DNA of 64,000 nt, from NCBI RefSeq assembly GCF_004365915.1, contig NZ_SODI01000001.1, positions 3,038,001 through 3,102,000 on the forward strand, given 5' to 3'. Below the pieces are notes generated by a model. That model had not been told where the DNA came from. It was given only the letters and a program-made list of their open reading frames with translations, and ran no database searches. Shown here piece after piece: positions 50,767 to 61,421 of the stretch. The position numbers and the translations under genes were made by a program. The stretch is from Cryobacterium psychrophilum. Its GTDB lineage: Bacteria > Actinomycetota > Actinomycetes > Actinomycetales > Microbacteriaceae. The first letter of the stretch is position 1. Each line of letters begins with the position of its first letter.

Positions 50767-53161
50767 CGCCGGCCCCGCGGCCGTCGCCGGCCGCGGGGGA
50801 GCGCCGTTCCTCCGAGGTCGGGGCACGGCATACGGTGCGCGCAAAGACGCCAACTGGCCGTTCGTGGCGACCTTGCTCGCCCTCCTGCTCGTGGCCAGCG
50901 GAGCGCTCGGGCCGCTGCTGAGGGGTACCTCCTGGTGGTGGGTCATGTCCGCCGTGGCGATCATCGTGCTTCTTCTGGGTGCCCTCCTCCCCACGCTGCG
51001 GGTGGCGCGACCCGTGCTGCCGCTCTGGCTGCTCGGCGGGCTCCTGCTCACCCTCACACTGTTCTTCGGTGCGGGCACCGCGCTGCTGTGGATCGTACCG
51101 ACGCCGGCGACCGCTCGGGTATTCAGCGGTCTCGTGGCCAGCGGCGTGGACTCCATCTGGCAGCAGAGCGTGCCGGCCCAGGTGACCGACGGAATCCTCT
51201 TCCTGCTCGCCGCCGGCGCCGGCCTCATCGCCGTGCTCATGCACACCCTGGCGGTGACGCTTCGCACTCCGGCGCTCGCCGGGGTTCCGGTGCTCGTGCC
51301 GCTGCTGGTGCCCGGAGCGATTGTGGCCGGCCCACCCAACGTGATGGCCCTCGTGGTCACGTCTGCGGTATACCTCGTGCTGCTGCGGGTGGACGTGCGT
51401 CACCGCCGCGCCGCCGACGCCAACCACGCCGTCGGGGGAGGCCCGGTCGCCCGGGTCTTCGTCTCGTCCAGCCGACGACGGGTCGTGCCGGTGTGGGGAA
51501 CCCTCTCCGCGGGTGCCGTGGCACTCGTGGCGGCCCTCGTGCTGGGGTTGGTCGTCCCCTCCGTGACCGGCAACGACCCACGTTCCGGGTCGAACGCCCT
51601 CCTGTTCGGCAGCGGGGTGAGCCCGATGATCAACCTGGGCCAGGACCTGAGGCGACCCAAAGCCGGGCCGGTGCTGCACTACACGTCGACGGCCGAGCGG
51701 CAGTCGTACTTCACTCTGCTCACCCTCGACTCACTCGTCGGCCAGACGTGGACCGCTCGGATCGACGGAGTGCGAATCGACAACAGCGTCGAGAACATCG
51801 ACCGACCGCCCGGGGTGTCGGAGGAGGTCGAGACGACGCTCGCCGAGACATCCGTTGTCATTGACGGCGTGAACACCAGGTGGCTGCCGGTTCCGGCACG
51901 AACCGTGAAGGTGACCGGCCTCACCGGCGTTTGGTACTGGGACACCCGTACCCGCGCCGTCGCGAGCGCCGACGCGAGCACGATCGGTCAGACGTACATC
52001 GCCGAGGCGCTTGAACTCCGGCCGACGGCCGAGCAGATGCGCCAGGCCGGCAGCGAATATTCCTCGGTGCTCGCCCGCAATCTGGATGTGCCGAGCGGGA
52101 TGCCCACGATTATCGAGGACCGGGCCAGGGAGGTGACCGCCGGCACCACGTCGTCGTATGACGCCGCGGTGGCGCTGCAGGGCTACCTGAACGGGAGCGC
52201 ATTCACCTATGACACCGAGTCACCGGTTGAGGAGGGGTACGACGGGGGAGGCCTTGATGTGGTCGGCGTGTTCCTGGAGAAGAAACGCGGATACTGCGTG
52301 CACTTTGCCTCCGCGATGGCGAGCATGGCTCGTTCCCTCGGCATCCCCTCCCGAATCTCCCTCGGGTACCTGCCCGGAGTCAAGTCCCAGGACCTCGAGC
52401 AGGGGCGGGGCCGCTACGACGTGGATTCGCATGACCTGCATTCCTGGCCGGAACTGTACTTCTCCGGCGTGGGTTGGGTGCCGTTTGAGCCCACGCCCGG
52501 GCGTGGCACTGTGCCGGACTACGAACAGGCCGCAACCACCGACACCACCACCGGGGCGACGAACGAGACCGCTCCCTCGGCCGCGGCGCGCGAGCCGGTC
52601 GACCCCGGTGCGGTCGACCTCCAGGCCTCCGGCGCAACATCCTCCCCAACGCGGCAGGCCGGCACCGTGCTCGGCCAGCTGGCCAGCCTGGCCCTCGGGC
52701 TCCTTCTGCTGCTGCTCGTGCCCGCCGGTGTTCGAGCCGTGCAGCACAGGGCGCGGCACCGCCGCATCCGCTCGGGCACCCTCACCCGGCAACAGGCCGT
52801 GCTGGCGGCGTGGGGTGAACTCTGCGACACAGTCCTTGATTATGGGATCACCGTGAGGGTGACCGAGACGCCCCGGATGCTCAGGGATCGACTGTGCGCG
52901 GTGATCGGGGAAGAGTCGGCCGCGGCGGTGGTGCTGGCCCGCCTTTGTGAGGCCGTGGAACGCGCTCGGTACGACCGGGGGAGCGACGAGGACGGCACGG
53001 TGGATGAGGCCGTTGTCCTGAGCCGGGAATTGGGGGAGATGGCACGAAGGATTCACGTTTCGGTCGGTCGCGGCGCCCGATGGCGTGCCGTTTTGCTGCC
53101 GCGATCGCTCATTCTCGTTCTCTGGCTGCTGTTGAACGGACGCTCGCCGCGGAACGCGTAG
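50759..53161 (+). CDS. transglutaminase-like membrane protein (DUF3488)
   Basis: 800 residues. About seven N-terminal helices, then an extracytoplasmic domain with a transglutaminase/protease fold: Cys513 in KRGYCVHFASAMASMARSLG and His561 in DSHDLHSWPELYF are the catalytic pair, with the third acidic residue in WVPFEPTP as Glu rather than Asp. One more membrane helix lies near 645-660, followed by a cytoplasmic tail. The GTG start overlaps the DUF58 stop. Confidence 0.92.
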   Translation: MTDAGPAAVAGRGGAPFLRGRGTAYGARKDANWPFVATLLALLLVASGALGPLLRGTSWWWVMSAVAIIVLLLGALLPTLRVARPVLPLWLLGGLLLTLTLFFGAGTALLWIVPTPATARVFSGLVASGVDSIWQQSVPAQVTDGILFLLAAGAGLIAVLMHTLAVTLRTPALAGVPVLVPLLVPGAIVAGPPNVMALVVTSAVYLVLLRVDVRHRRAADANHAVGGGPVARVFVSSSRRRVVPVWGTLSAGAVALVAALVLGLVVPSVTGNDPRSGSNALLFGSGVSPMINLGQDLRRPKAGPVLHYTSTAERQSYFTLLTLDSLVGQTWTARIDGVRIDNSVENIDRPPGVSEEVETTLAETSVVIDGVNTRWLPVPARTVKVTGLTGVWYWDTRTRAVASADASTIGQTYIAEALELRPTAEQMRQAGSEYSSVLARNLDVPSGMPTIIEDRAREVTAGTTSSYDAAVALQGYLNGSAFTYDTESPVEEGYDGGGLDVVGVFLEKKRGYCVHFASAMASMARSLGIPSRISLGYLPGVKSQDLEQGRGRYDVDSHDLHSWPELYFSGVGWVPFEPTPGRGTVPDYEQAATTDTTTGATNETAPSAAAREPVDPGAVDLQASGATSSPTRQAGTVLGQLASLALGLLLLLLVPAGVRAVQHRARHRRIRSGTLTRQQAVLAAWGELCDTVLDYGITVRVTETPRMLRDRLCAVIGEESAAAVVLARLCEAVERARYDRGSDEDGTVDEAVVLSRELGEMARRIHVSVGRGARWRAVLLPRSLILVLWLLLNGRSPRNA

Positions 53162-53162
53162 A

Positions 53163-53744
53163 ATGGGGCTGGTGACCAAGTTCAAAAAAACGCCGTACAC
53201 GGTAGATGTGCGAGACCTCATTAACCGCCCGGGCACCATGCACGAGCGTCATCTCGACATTGTCGTGCCCGAAGAACTCGGAGCTGGCCTGGTTTCGGTC
53301 AGGGCGGGTTCCACTGTCGGTGTTGACCTCCGACTCGAAGCCATGCACGAGGGCATTCTGGCAACGACTACCGTTGTCGCGCCGGCCTCCGGCGAATGCG
53401 GGCGATGCCTTACCGACATCGAATTCCGCGTCCGAGTCGAGTTTACGGAGCTTTTCGGTTATCCTCAGGAAGAAGCTTTTGAGTTTGAGGTTGTCGACGA
53501 CCATATCGACATTGAATCTCTCGTCAGGGACGCAGTGGTTATGTCATTGCCGTTCCAGCCATTATGTCGGCGCGACTGCGCGGGTCTTGATCCTGAGACC
53601 GGCCAGCGACTGACTGAACCGCCGGAACTCGAACCGATAGAGGCGTTTGATCCCCGGTGGTCTGCGCTTGCGGGATTCCAGGCTTCCACAGACATCAGCA
53701 CAGATGACGACATCCAAGCTGAAACGCATAGAGAAGAGAAGTAG
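53163..53744 (+). CDS. DUF177 (YceD-like) protein
   Basis: 193 residues. The Cys pairs [11 protein letters not shown] and [15 protein letters not shown] are those of the DUF177/YceD family, which is encoded directly before rpmF in most bacteria and affects 23S rRNA. ATG at 53163; a GTG three codons later is possible. 2 bases separate its stop from rpmF. Confidence 0.9.
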   Translation: MGLVTKFKKTPYTVDVRDLINRPGTMHERHLDIVVPEELGAGLVSVRAGSTVGVDLRLEAMHEGILATTTVVAPASGECGRCLTDIEFRVRVEFTELFGYPQEEAFEFEVVDDHIDIESLVRDAVVMSLPFQPLCRRDCAGLDPETGQRLTEPPELEPIEAFDPRWSALAGFQASTDISTDDDIQAETHREEK

Positions 53745-53746
53745 TC

Positions 53747-53950
53747 ATGGCAGTTCCGAAGCGCAAGCAGTCGCGATCCAACACCCACTCACGTCGAGCA
53801 CAGTGGAAGGCCACCGCGCCCACCCTGGTGAAGACCATGGAAAACGGCAAGGTCACCTACAGCCTTCCCCACCGCGCAAAGGTCGTCACCGACTCCGCCG
53901 GAACCGCGCTGTTCATGGAGTACAAGGGCCGCAAGGTCGCCGACGTTTAA
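53747..53950 (+). CDS. rpmF: 50S ribosomal protein L32
   Basis: 67 residues, begins [20 protein letters not shown]. It lacks the zinc-binding Cys pairs, so it is the Cys-free form, expected to be zinc-independent. Within the DUF177-rpmF-rnc-mutM operon. Confidence 0.97.
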   Translation: MAVPKRKQSRSNTHSRRAQWKATAPTLVKTMENGKVTYSLPHRAKVVTDSAGTALFMEYKGRKVADV

Positions 53951-53977
53951 TTCGTTCCACCCGGACAGAGTCGAACC

Positions 53978-54670
53978 ATGACGAATCCAGGAGCCGGGCG
54001 GTCGTCACTCGTGACGACCCTCGGTGTAGAACTGAATGCGGATCTCCTTGAGCTGGCGCTGACGCACCGCTCATTCGCGTACGAAAACGGTGCCATCCCC
54101 ACCAATGAACGCCTGGAATTTCTAGGCGATTCAATCCTGGGGCAGGCCGTGACCGTGATGCTGTACCGAACCTACCCGCACCTCGACGAGGGTGACCTGG
54201 CCAAGCGCCGGGCCAGCCTCGTTTCGACGGTTGCCCTTGCAGAGATTGCCAGGGGTCTCGGCCTCGGGGAATACGTGCGGCTGGGTAAGGGCGAGATCCT
54301 CACCGGCGGACACGACAAATCGTCGATTCTGGCCGACACGGTCGAGGCGCTCATCGGCGCTGTCTATCTCGACCGCGGCGGTGACGTCGCGACGGCCTTC
54401 GTGCTGCGACTCGTCGAGCCGCTTCTCGCGAACCCCGACCATTTCGGTGCCTTGATGGACCCCAAAACGAGCCTGCAGGAGCTTGCTGCTGCTCGCGGCG
54501 TGGGGGCACCGGCCTACACGGTGACCGAAAGCGGTCCCGATCACGCCAAAGAATTCATTGCCCGTGTCGACCTCGGCCACGCACTTTGGGCCCAGGGCAG
54601 CGGTACGAGCAAGAAATTTGCCGAGATGGCCGCCGCGCGCGAAGCCTTCACCCTCCTCAGCGCCCGCTAA
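53978..54670 (+). CDS. rnc: ribonuclease III
   Basis: 230 residues. The signature NERLEFLGDS is at 43-52 and the second acidic motif DTVEALIGAVYLDRG near 120; a double-stranded-RNA-binding domain occupies about 160-228. Processes rRNA precursors. mutM begins 5 bases later. Confidence 0.96.
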   Translation: MTNPGAGRSSLVTTLGVELNADLLELALTHRSFAYENGAIPTNERLEFLGDSILGQAVTVMLYRTYPHLDEGDLAKRRASLVSTVALAEIARGLGLGEYVRLGKGEILTGGHDKSSILADTVEALIGAVYLDRGGDVATAFVLRLVEPLLANPDHFGALMDPKTSLQELAAARGVGAPAYTVTESGPDHAKEFIARVDLGHALWAQGSGTSKKFAEMAAAREAFTLLSAR

Positions 54671-54675
54671 CGGTC

Positions 54676-55626
54676 GTGCCCGAACTTCCCGAAGTCGAGG
54701 TCGTACGGGCCGGAGTCGAACCGGCGGTTACCGGCGCGCTCGTGGCCGGAGTCGAGATCTTCGACGAGCGATCCCTGCGACGCCACGACAGGCGAACCGG
54801 ATCGTTCACGGAGCAGCTCACCGGTCGGCGCATCCTCGGCGCCGTACGCCGGGGTAAATTCCTCTGGCTGCCGCTCGACAGCGGACGTGCCCTCGTGGTG
54901 CATCTGGGGATGAGCGGACAGGTGCTCCTGCGCACGCCGGGCTCCGCGATTGACCGGCACCTTCGCATTCGTCTCTGCCTCGAATCGGTGTCGCCGCAGG
55001 TCTTGCCGCCCACCGCCTGGCCTGACGACGGCGCGGCCGGCGAATTGTGGTTCGATTTCGTGGACCAACGCGTCTTCGGCAGCCTCGTCATCGACAACAT
55101 GGTTCCCACCACAGACGGCGCCGCCGGGGGATTCGCCGGCAGCGGCGCCGGGCCGTGGTCCGCCCTGGTTCCCTCGCAAGTGGCGCACATCAGTCGGGAT
55201 CCGATCGACCCGGCCTTCTCGCAATCGGCGTTCTTCGCCGGCCTCGCACGTAAGAAGACGGGCATCAAACGGGCGCTGCTCGACCAGACGCTCATCAGCG
55301 GCATCGGCAACATCTATGCCGACGAGGCCCTCTTCGCCGCTGGATTGCACTACAAGACACCGACCGCATCGTTGTCGCCCGCTCAGGCTGCAGAGCTGCT
55401 GGCCGCACTGAGGGCGATCCTGCAGCGCGCCCTCGGCGAAGGGGGCACCAGTTTCGACTCGCAGTACGTGAACGTGAACGGGCAGTCGGGGTATTTTGCG
55501 CACAGCCTCGAGGTCTACGGCCGACAGGGAACGCCGTGCTCCCGCTGCGGAACCACCCTCGTGCGGGAGTCGTTCATGAACCGCGGTTCACACCTGTGCC
55601 CGAGCTGCCAGGTGGTCACCTCATAG
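54676..55626 (+). CDS. mutM: formamidopyrimidine-DNA glycosylase
   Basis: 316 residues. PELPEVEVVR gives the catalytic Pro2/Glu3 after removal of the initiator; the C-terminal zinc finger is CSRCGTTLVRESFMNRGSHL with CPSC. Excises oxidised purines such as 8-oxoguanine. The GTG at 54676 is fixed by the need for Pro as residue 2. Confidence 0.96.
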   Translation: MPELPEVEVVRAGVEPAVTGALVAGVEIFDERSLRRHDRRTGSFTEQLTGRRILGAVRRGKFLWLPLDSGRALVVHLGMSGQVLLRTPGSAIDRHLRIRLCLESVSPQVLPPTAWPDDGAAGELWFDFVDQRVFGSLVIDNMVPTTDGAAGGFAGSGAGPWSALVPSQVAHISRDPIDPAFSQSAFFAGLARKKTGIKRALLDQTLISGIGNIYADEALFAAGLHYKTPTASLSPAQAAELLAALRAILQRALGEGGTSFDSQYVNVNGQSGYFAHSLEVYGRQGTPCSRCGTTLVRESFMNRGSHLCPSCQVVTS

Positions 55627-56717
55627 CGCGACGAGCTTCCACGCTCCCTCGTAGCCCATCGGCGTGAAACCGAGGGTCTCGTTCACCGCAAGCATGTGCC
55701 GGTTCTCCTCCGCGTTGAACGTGATGACCGATGGACGCCCCGGGTGCAGGCGTCCGAGCGGCTGCAGGTTCGCCACCTTCATCAGCATGCCCAGTCGGTG
55801 CCCCCGATGTTCCCTGAGCACGAGCGTGTCCTCCTGGCTCACCGCGCGGTCGGGTTCGGCCGGAACAGAGAGTTGGCTGAACCCGACGAGCCGACCTGTG
55901 GGTTCGTGCAGAGCGACCGCGGTGAGCAGGGTTCGCGGCCCGGCGGCCGTCAGGTTCTCCAGCGCGACCAGTCGTTCCTCGTTCGACACGTCTTCGGGTT
56001 CCTCAAGGCCGGCCGTGGGCGCATCCGTGCTCATCCGGGTGTGCAGCAGGGCCATGTCGGAACGCCAGGCCGCGGGGGCCTGCTGGGTCCACAGGACCAC
56101 CGTGTAATCAGGGTCGGCGTGCTGAGCCGCGTGATCGGCGAGGCTCGTGAGCGTGTCCGCGCTCACCGGCAGCACGAGGCGACTGCCGCGTTCGACCTGT
56201 TCGAGAACGAAACCGCGACGCAAGAGAAACTGTACCTCGGCGTTCTGCAGCGGAACCGACCCAAGCCCGTCGGTGACGACAGCCGCTCACCGGGCGCATT
56301 TCGAGACACCGCATAGGTGACGTGCACGGACCGATGCTCGGTGCGGGCTAGGGACTCGAGGTGATCGACGAGTGCCGTGCCGATACCCCGACGCCGATAC
56401 GGCGGTAGTACCTGCACCGTGAACCACGCGAAGTGCGCTGCAGGGTCGGCGAGCGTCTCATAGACCCCCCGCGCCACCACCCGGCCGTCTGCCCGCGCGA
56501 CGAACAAGCGCATGGGGTCGTGCGCCTGGTTGAGCCACGTGGGTAGTGCTTCCTCAGCGGAAAAATTGAGGTCTGTGGTGCCGTACCCCTCGGTCTCGCT
56601 CCCATTGCGCACCTCGGCAGCGGCGGCGAAGTCGTCCCAACCCGAGTCTCCGGGGAACGCGGGAATGGGCACGGCATCAATGCGGACGTCGTCACTGCTG
56701 CGATGAAGTTCGCTCAT
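55621..56717 (-). pseudogene. double-GNAT acetyltransferase with frameshift
   Basis: From ATG at 56717 the first half (VQVLPPYRRRGIGTALVDHL as acetyl-CoA site) reads to about 56270, where homology moves to the next frame: the sequence LGSVPLQNAEVQFLLRRGFV then continues into an open frame ending at 55621, with a second GNAT half (VLREHRGHRLGMLMKVANLQ). One missing base in the G-rich run at 56258-56270 would restore a ~365-residue tandem GNAT protein, the form usually found between mutM and smc. It may be a genuine mutation or an assembly error. Confidence 0.8.
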
Positions 56718-56831
56718 GCCGCACACGCTAGCGCGCGTCTGGCTCACCGTCGAGCCTCACGGATTGTGTCGGTGCCGTCGAGTACCGTTTATACGACAGT
56801 CACCGGACACGAAAAGGCGGGAGGTGGAACG

Positions 56832-59800
56832 GTGTATCTGAAGAGCCTCACGCTCAAGGGTTTCAAATCCTTCGCCCAGTCCACGACCTTCGCGTTCGAA
56901 CCCGGCGTCACGTGTGTGGTCGGGCCCAACGGTTCCGGCAAGTCCAATGTCGTCGATGCCCTTGCCTGGGTCATGGGGGAGCAGGGGGTCAAGACGCTGC
57001 GCGGCGGCAAGATGGAAGACGTGATCTTCGCCGGCACGTCGACCCGCGGACCGCTCGGCCGCGCAGCCGTCATCCTCACCATTGACAACTCGGACGGCGC
57101 GCTGCCCATCGACTATTCCGAAGTCACCATTTCGCGCACCCTGTTCCGCAACGGGGCGAGCGAGTACGCCATCAACGGGCGCAATTGCCGCCTGCTCGAT
57201 GTACAGGAGCTTTTGAGCGACTCCGGCCTGGGCCGGGAGATGCACGTGATTGTGGGGCAGGGCCAGCTGGATGCCGTGCTGCGCGCAACACCCGAGGAAC
57301 GGCGCGGTTTCATCGAGGAGGCCGCGGGGATTCTCAAGCATCGCCGCCGCAAAGAGAAAACCCTGCGCAAGCTCGACGCCATGCAGACCAACCTGACCCG
57401 GCTGAGCGACCTGGCGGGCGAAATTCACCGCCAGCTCAAACCCCTCGGGCGCCAGGCCGAAATTGCCCGGCAGGCACAATCGATTGCCGCGATCGTTCGT
57501 GATGCCAGGGCGCGCCTGCTCGCGGACGAGGTCGTCACGCTGCGCACCGCCCTCGACCAGCATGGTCGCACCGAGAGCGAACGCCACGCCGAACGCCTCG
57601 TGCTGCAGGAGCAGCTCTCGCAGACCGGGCAACGCGTGCAACGACTCGAAACCGCCCAGGTCGGCGATGCCGTCGACCGGGCCCGGAGCACGAGCTTTGC
57701 GCTCGAGTCGGCGCAGGAACGCCTGCGCGGACTCTTCACCCTCGCCAACCAGCGTCTGGCGCTGCTCGGCTCGCAGGGCGAGGCGCCCAGCGGCAGTCCC
57801 AGCGTCACGCCGCGCGATCTCGAGGCTGCCGACGCCGAAACTACACGCCTGCGTGTGCGGATCGAGACGGCAGATGCGGCCTGGCTCGCGGCGAAAGCAG
57901 CCAGCGCCGTCGCTCGGGCCCGCCTCGATGCCCTCGACGAACAGATCGCCGCCCAGGCGCTCCTCGTGTCGGGCCATGACCTCGACCTCTCGCGCCGAGC
58001 GGGCAGGAACGAAACGGCGGCCTCCCGACTCGCGGCGGTGCGCGGTGAGGTTCTGCGGCAGAGCTACGCGCTCGACGCCGCGGGGGAGCGTCGAGTGCAG
58101 GCCGAGGCTCTGCTCGCCGGGCTCGACGCGGCTCACGGCGAGCCCGGCGCGGACGATCCCGGCGCCGACGATCCCGGCGCGGAGGGGAGCGCCGAAGCGC
58201 TCGAACTCGCGCAGGCGGCGGTGCAGGCCACGCAGGCCGAGGTGGAGCGGCTGCGCACCGAATTGCACGGGCATGAGAGGGAACGCGATGCCCAGGAAGC
58301 TCGCCGGGGCGCGTTCTCCCTGGCCCTTGACCAGAAAGATGGTTCCTCGGCACTGCTCAAGGCCGGCCTGGCGGGCATCCGTGGTTTGGTCGCCGAGCAC
58401 GTTCGCGTGCAGCCCGGCTACGAGGCCGCCATTGCAGCCGCACTCGGTTCCCTCAGCGACGCGGTGCTCGCCGACACCCGGGAGGTGGCCCTCGACGCCA
58501 TCGTGCTCGCATCGACTCGCGATCTCGGTCGGGTGGAGCTCATCGTCGCCGGGGCACCGGGCGCCGACCGCAACAGCGATGCCGAGCAACACGCGCAACC
58601 ACCCGCCGGGTCCCGCGGGCTGGTGGCAGCAGGGTCTGTTGTGGACGCCCCCAGCGGCGTGCTGCGCCTGCTCGCCACGACCGTCATCGCCGAAGATCTT
58701 GGCGCGGCCCGCGCCGCCATGCTCGAAACCGTCGCCGTCGATATGACCGTGATCACCAGGGCAGGTGAAGTGCTCTCCCCGTGGGTGCTGCGCGGTGGAA
58801 GTGGCGCCGCGCGCAGCCGGCTCGAACTCGTGGCAGATCGGGACACGGCCGCCGAGAAGCTCGACGTCGTGACGGCGCTCATTCCCCGGGTGGCATTTGA
58901 GCTCGCCGAGCAGCGCGCGCTTCTTCAGGCCCTGCAGGAGCAGGTGTCGGCCGCCCGCACCGCCCTGCGCTCGCGGGAGGCTGCGGAGACCCAACAGGCG
59001 GAACGCGTCAACCGGGCGACGGTACAGGTCGAGGCCTCTCGCGCCGAATTTGATCGCCTGCACGCCGCCCGCGAGCTCGCGTCCCGTGCTGTCGCCGATG
59101 CGGAATCGGCCGCGCAGGAGGCTGCCGCCGAGCTTGTGACGGCCGAGGCCCGGCCGCGCCCGGTGTTGGACTCCTCGGCGCGCGATGCCCTCTACCGCGA
59201 GCTGGAGGCGGCTCGAGAGACCGAGGTGGAGGCGCGCCTCACCGTGGACACGGCCCGCGAACGGGTGCGGTCGAGTGAGGGGCGGGCCGCGTCGCTGGCG
59301 CGGCAGTTCGAGGCAGACCAGGTCGCGGCCGAGGCTGCGGCGCGACGCGCCGTCATCCGTCGCCGACAGCTGGATGCCGCTTCGGCCGTCGCACTGGAGC
59401 TACCCGCCGTTCTCGGCGCCGTGGACCGCTCGGTGGACGAATCCCGGCAACGACTGGCCGCGGCGGAAGCCCAGCGCACCAGCCAGAGCGCGGAACTGTC
59501 GAGCCTGCGACGCAGCGAGAACGATCTGCGCGATCGACTGCAGGCCGTCACCGAGAACGTGCACGGGCTCGAACTGCAGATCTACGAAAAGAAGTTGCAG
59601 CTCACCGGCCTGCTGGAGCGCGCGGGAAGCGAGCTGGGCCTCGTCGAATCCGTGCTCGTCGGCGAGTACGGTCCGGCCGAGCTCATCCCTGCCGACGACG
59701 GGGAGAGCGAGCCTGTGCCCTTCGACCGCGGTGCGCAGCAGAGCCGGTTCGCGGCCGCTGAACGCCGACTCGGACAGTTGGGGCGCGTGAACCCCCTGGC

Positions 59801-60437
59801 CCTCGAAGAATTCGCCGCACTCGAGCAGCGGCACCGTTTCCTCACCGAGCAGCTCACCGACCTCACGAATACCCGCACCGACCTGCTCACGATCATCGCG
59901 GAGATCGACGGCAAGATGGAGACTATCTTTGCCGACGCTTTCGAAGACACCAGGGCAGCGTTCGCGGAGGTGTTCCCCGTGCTTTTCCCCGGCGGCACTG
60001 GCAGCATCTGGCTGACCGACCCGGAGGCACTGCTCAGCACCGGCATCGAGGTATCGGTGAAACCCGCCGGCAAGAAGATCGAGCGGCTGTCCCTGCTCTC
60101 CGGCGGCGAGCGGTCGCTCGCCGCGGTCGCGCTGCTCATCGCCATCTTCAAGGCCAGGCCGAGTCCGTTCTACATCATGGACGAGGTCGAGGCGGCTCTT
60201 GACGACGCGAACCTCGGCCGCCTGCTCACCATCTTCGAAGACCTGCGCGAGAGCAGCCAGCTCATCATCATCACGCACCAGAAACGCACGATGGAGATCG
60301 CCGACGCGCTCTACGGCGTGTCCATGCGCCAGGACGGGGTGTCCGCCGTCGTGGGTCAACGCGTTGCCCGCGAGCAGGAACCACAACCTCAGCCCGAGGC
60401 ACAGCGGGAGCCCGAGGCCGCAGCCGCACCACACTAG
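56832..60437 (+). CDS. smc: chromosome segregation protein SMC
   Basis: 1201 residues. Walker A GPNGSGKSNVVDALAW is at about 34-49; two long coiled coils flank a hinge (about 510-680, GLAGIRGLVAEHVRVQPGYE); the C-terminal head carries LSGGERSLAAVALL near 1089 and Walker B YIMDEVEAALDD near 1113. The first coil has a short duplicated GADDP segment. GTG at 56832 has GGGAGGTGG 5 bases upstream and gives the standard VYLKSLTLKGFKSFA start; the long frame to 56703 has no support. Confidence 0.96.
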   Translation: MYLKSLTLKGFKSFAQSTTFAFEPGVTCVVGPNGSGKSNVVDALAWVMGEQGVKTLRGGKMEDVIFAGTSTRGPLGRAAVILTIDNSDGALPIDYSEVTISRTLFRNGASEYAINGRNCRLLDVQELLSDSGLGREMHVIVGQGQLDAVLRATPEERRGFIEEAAGILKHRRRKEKTLRKLDAMQTNLTRLSDLAGEIHRQLKPLGRQAEIARQAQSIAAIVRDARARLLADEVVTLRTALDQHGRTESERHAERLVLQEQLSQTGQRVQRLETAQVGDAVDRARSTSFALESAQERLRGLFTLANQRLALLGSQGEAPSGSPSVTPRDLEAADAETTRLRVRIETADAAWLAAKAASAVARARLDALDEQIAAQALLVSGHDLDLSRRAGRNETAASRLAAVRGEVLRQSYALDAAGERRVQAEALLAGLDAAHGEPGADDPGADDPGAEGSAEALELAQAAVQATQAEVERLRTELHGHERERDAQEARRGAFSLALDQKDGSSALLKAGLAGIRGLVAEHVRVQPGYEAAIAAALGSLSDAVLADTREVALDAIVLASTRDLGRVELIVAGAPGADRNSDAEQHAQPPAGSRGLVAAGSVVDAPSGVLRLLATTVIAEDLGAARAAMLETVAVDMTVITRAGEVLSPWVLRGGSGAARSRLELVADRDTAAEKLDVVTALIPRVAFELAEQRALLQALQEQVSAARTALRSREAAETQQAERVNRATVQVEASRAEFDRLHAARELASRAVADAESAAQEAAAELVTAEARPRPVLDSSARDALYRELEAARETEVEARLTVDTARERVRSSEGRAASLARQFEADQVAAEAAARRAVIRRRQLDAASAVALELPAVLGAVDRSVDESRQRLAAAEAQRTSQSAELSSLRRSENDLRDRLQAVTENVHGLELQIYEKKLQLTGLLERAGSELGLVESVLVGEYGPAELIPADDGESEPVPFDRGAQQSRFAAAERRLGQLGRVNPLALEEFAALEQRHRFLTEQLTDLTNTRTDLLTIIAEIDGKMETIFADAFEDTRAAFAEVFPVLFPGGTGSIWLTDPEALLSTGIEVSVKPAGKKIERLSLLSGGERSLAAVALLIAIFKARPSPFYIMDEVEAALDDANLGRLLTIFEDLRESSQLIIITHQKRTMEIADALYGVSMRQDGVSAVVGQRVAREQEPQPQPEAQREPEAAAAPH

Positions 60438-60452
60438 CGACCGCGGACCGCC

Positions 60453-61421
60453 TCAGCGGATGGCGGCGCCGAGCAGATCGTGGGTCATCGTCGACGCCGC
60501 CCGGGCCCCCGCACCGGCGGCGACGATGAGCTGCTGCGGGCCGGGAGCCGTGACGTCCCCGGCCGCGTAGAGCCCCGGAATGCTCGTGCGACCATCGCGG
60601 TCGGTCACCAGGTGCCCTGCTTTGTCAGTGCCCGGGTTCAGCGAATCGAGAAATTCCACGATCGGGTGCCACAGCGGGCGCACGAAGCCGCCGGTGATGG
60701 GCAGTCGTTCCCCGCCGACGAGGCGCACGGCACGAATCAGGCCGCGCTCACCCTCCAGGTCGTCGATGCGGCGACGCTCCACCCGAATCCCACGCTCCGC
60801 GAGCAGCACTTCTTCCGCCGCATCCAGGCCGACGGCCCCATTGGTGAACACGGTCAACGTCGTGGTCCACTGCGCCACGAGGAGCGCGCGGGCACAGAGA
60901 TCGTCGGTCTCGCCGATCAGGGCGAGGGCCCGGTCGCCCATTTCGTAGCCGTCGCACGCGACGCAGCTGAACAGGCTCATGCCGTAGAACCCACGAATTC
61001 CGGGAACGTCGGGAAGCGTCTCCCGCAGTCCGGAAGCCACGAGCACGGCCCGGCTCGTGACGGCGCCGGAGAGCGCGGGGGTGCGGCCAACGACCGACGT
61101 GACGAAGGGATGCGCCGAGGATGCGGCATCCGGGGTGTGTTCGACGGACGCGACAGAGGATCGCCGCAGCACGCGCGTCTCCGGGTAGCGCTCGACCTCC
61201 TCGCGGGCGAGGCGGCGAAGCTCGTGCGGGGGCACGCCGTCCCGGGTGAGGAAGCCGTGCGACACCATGGTTGCGGCGTGCCGGGGCCGGTCGCTGTCGA
61301 CGACGAGAACGCGCATACGAGCACGGGTGAGGTTGAGGGCGGCCGACAACCCGGCCGGGCCGGCACCGATGATGACCACGTCATACGCATCGACGCACGG
61401 CAGGGCAATCACGTACGTCAC
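60453..61421 (-). CDS. thioredoxin-reductase-like flavoprotein
   Basis: 322 residues. FAD site VVIIGAGPAGLSAALNLTRA near 15-34, redox pair in FSCVACDGYE, NADPH half with GETDDLCARALLVAQ, and FAD end GLYAAGDVTAPGPQQL. It resembles short NAD(P)/FAD oxidoreductases rather than canonical TrxB. The GTG start overlaps the preceding reductase stop (GTGA), so the pair is co-translated. Confidence 0.88.
   Translation of the reverse strand: MTYVIALPCVDAYDVVIIGAGPAGLSAALNLTRARMRVLVVDSDRPRHAATMVSHGFLTRDGVPPHELRRLAREEVERYPETRVLRRSSVASVEHTPDAASSAHPFVTSVVGRTPALSGAVTSRAVLVASGLRETLPDVPGIRGFYGMSLFSCVACDGYEMGDRALALIGETDDLCARALLVAQWTTTLTVFTNGAVGLDAAEEVLLAERGIRVERRRIDDLEGERGLIRAVRLVGGERLPITGGFVRPLWHPIVEFLDSLNPGTDKAGHLVTDRDGRTSIPGLYAAGDVTAPGPQQLIVAAGAGARAASTMTHDLLGAAIR

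Noticed and set aside
58133..58180. Short repeat inside smc as a variable site
   Set aside because: It is a two-unit in-frame duplication in the coiled coil. It is too short to suggest slippage control.
56757..59063. 768-codon open frame opposite smc
   Set aside because: It is antisense to the conserved SMC head and coil, with composition typical of a mirror frame.
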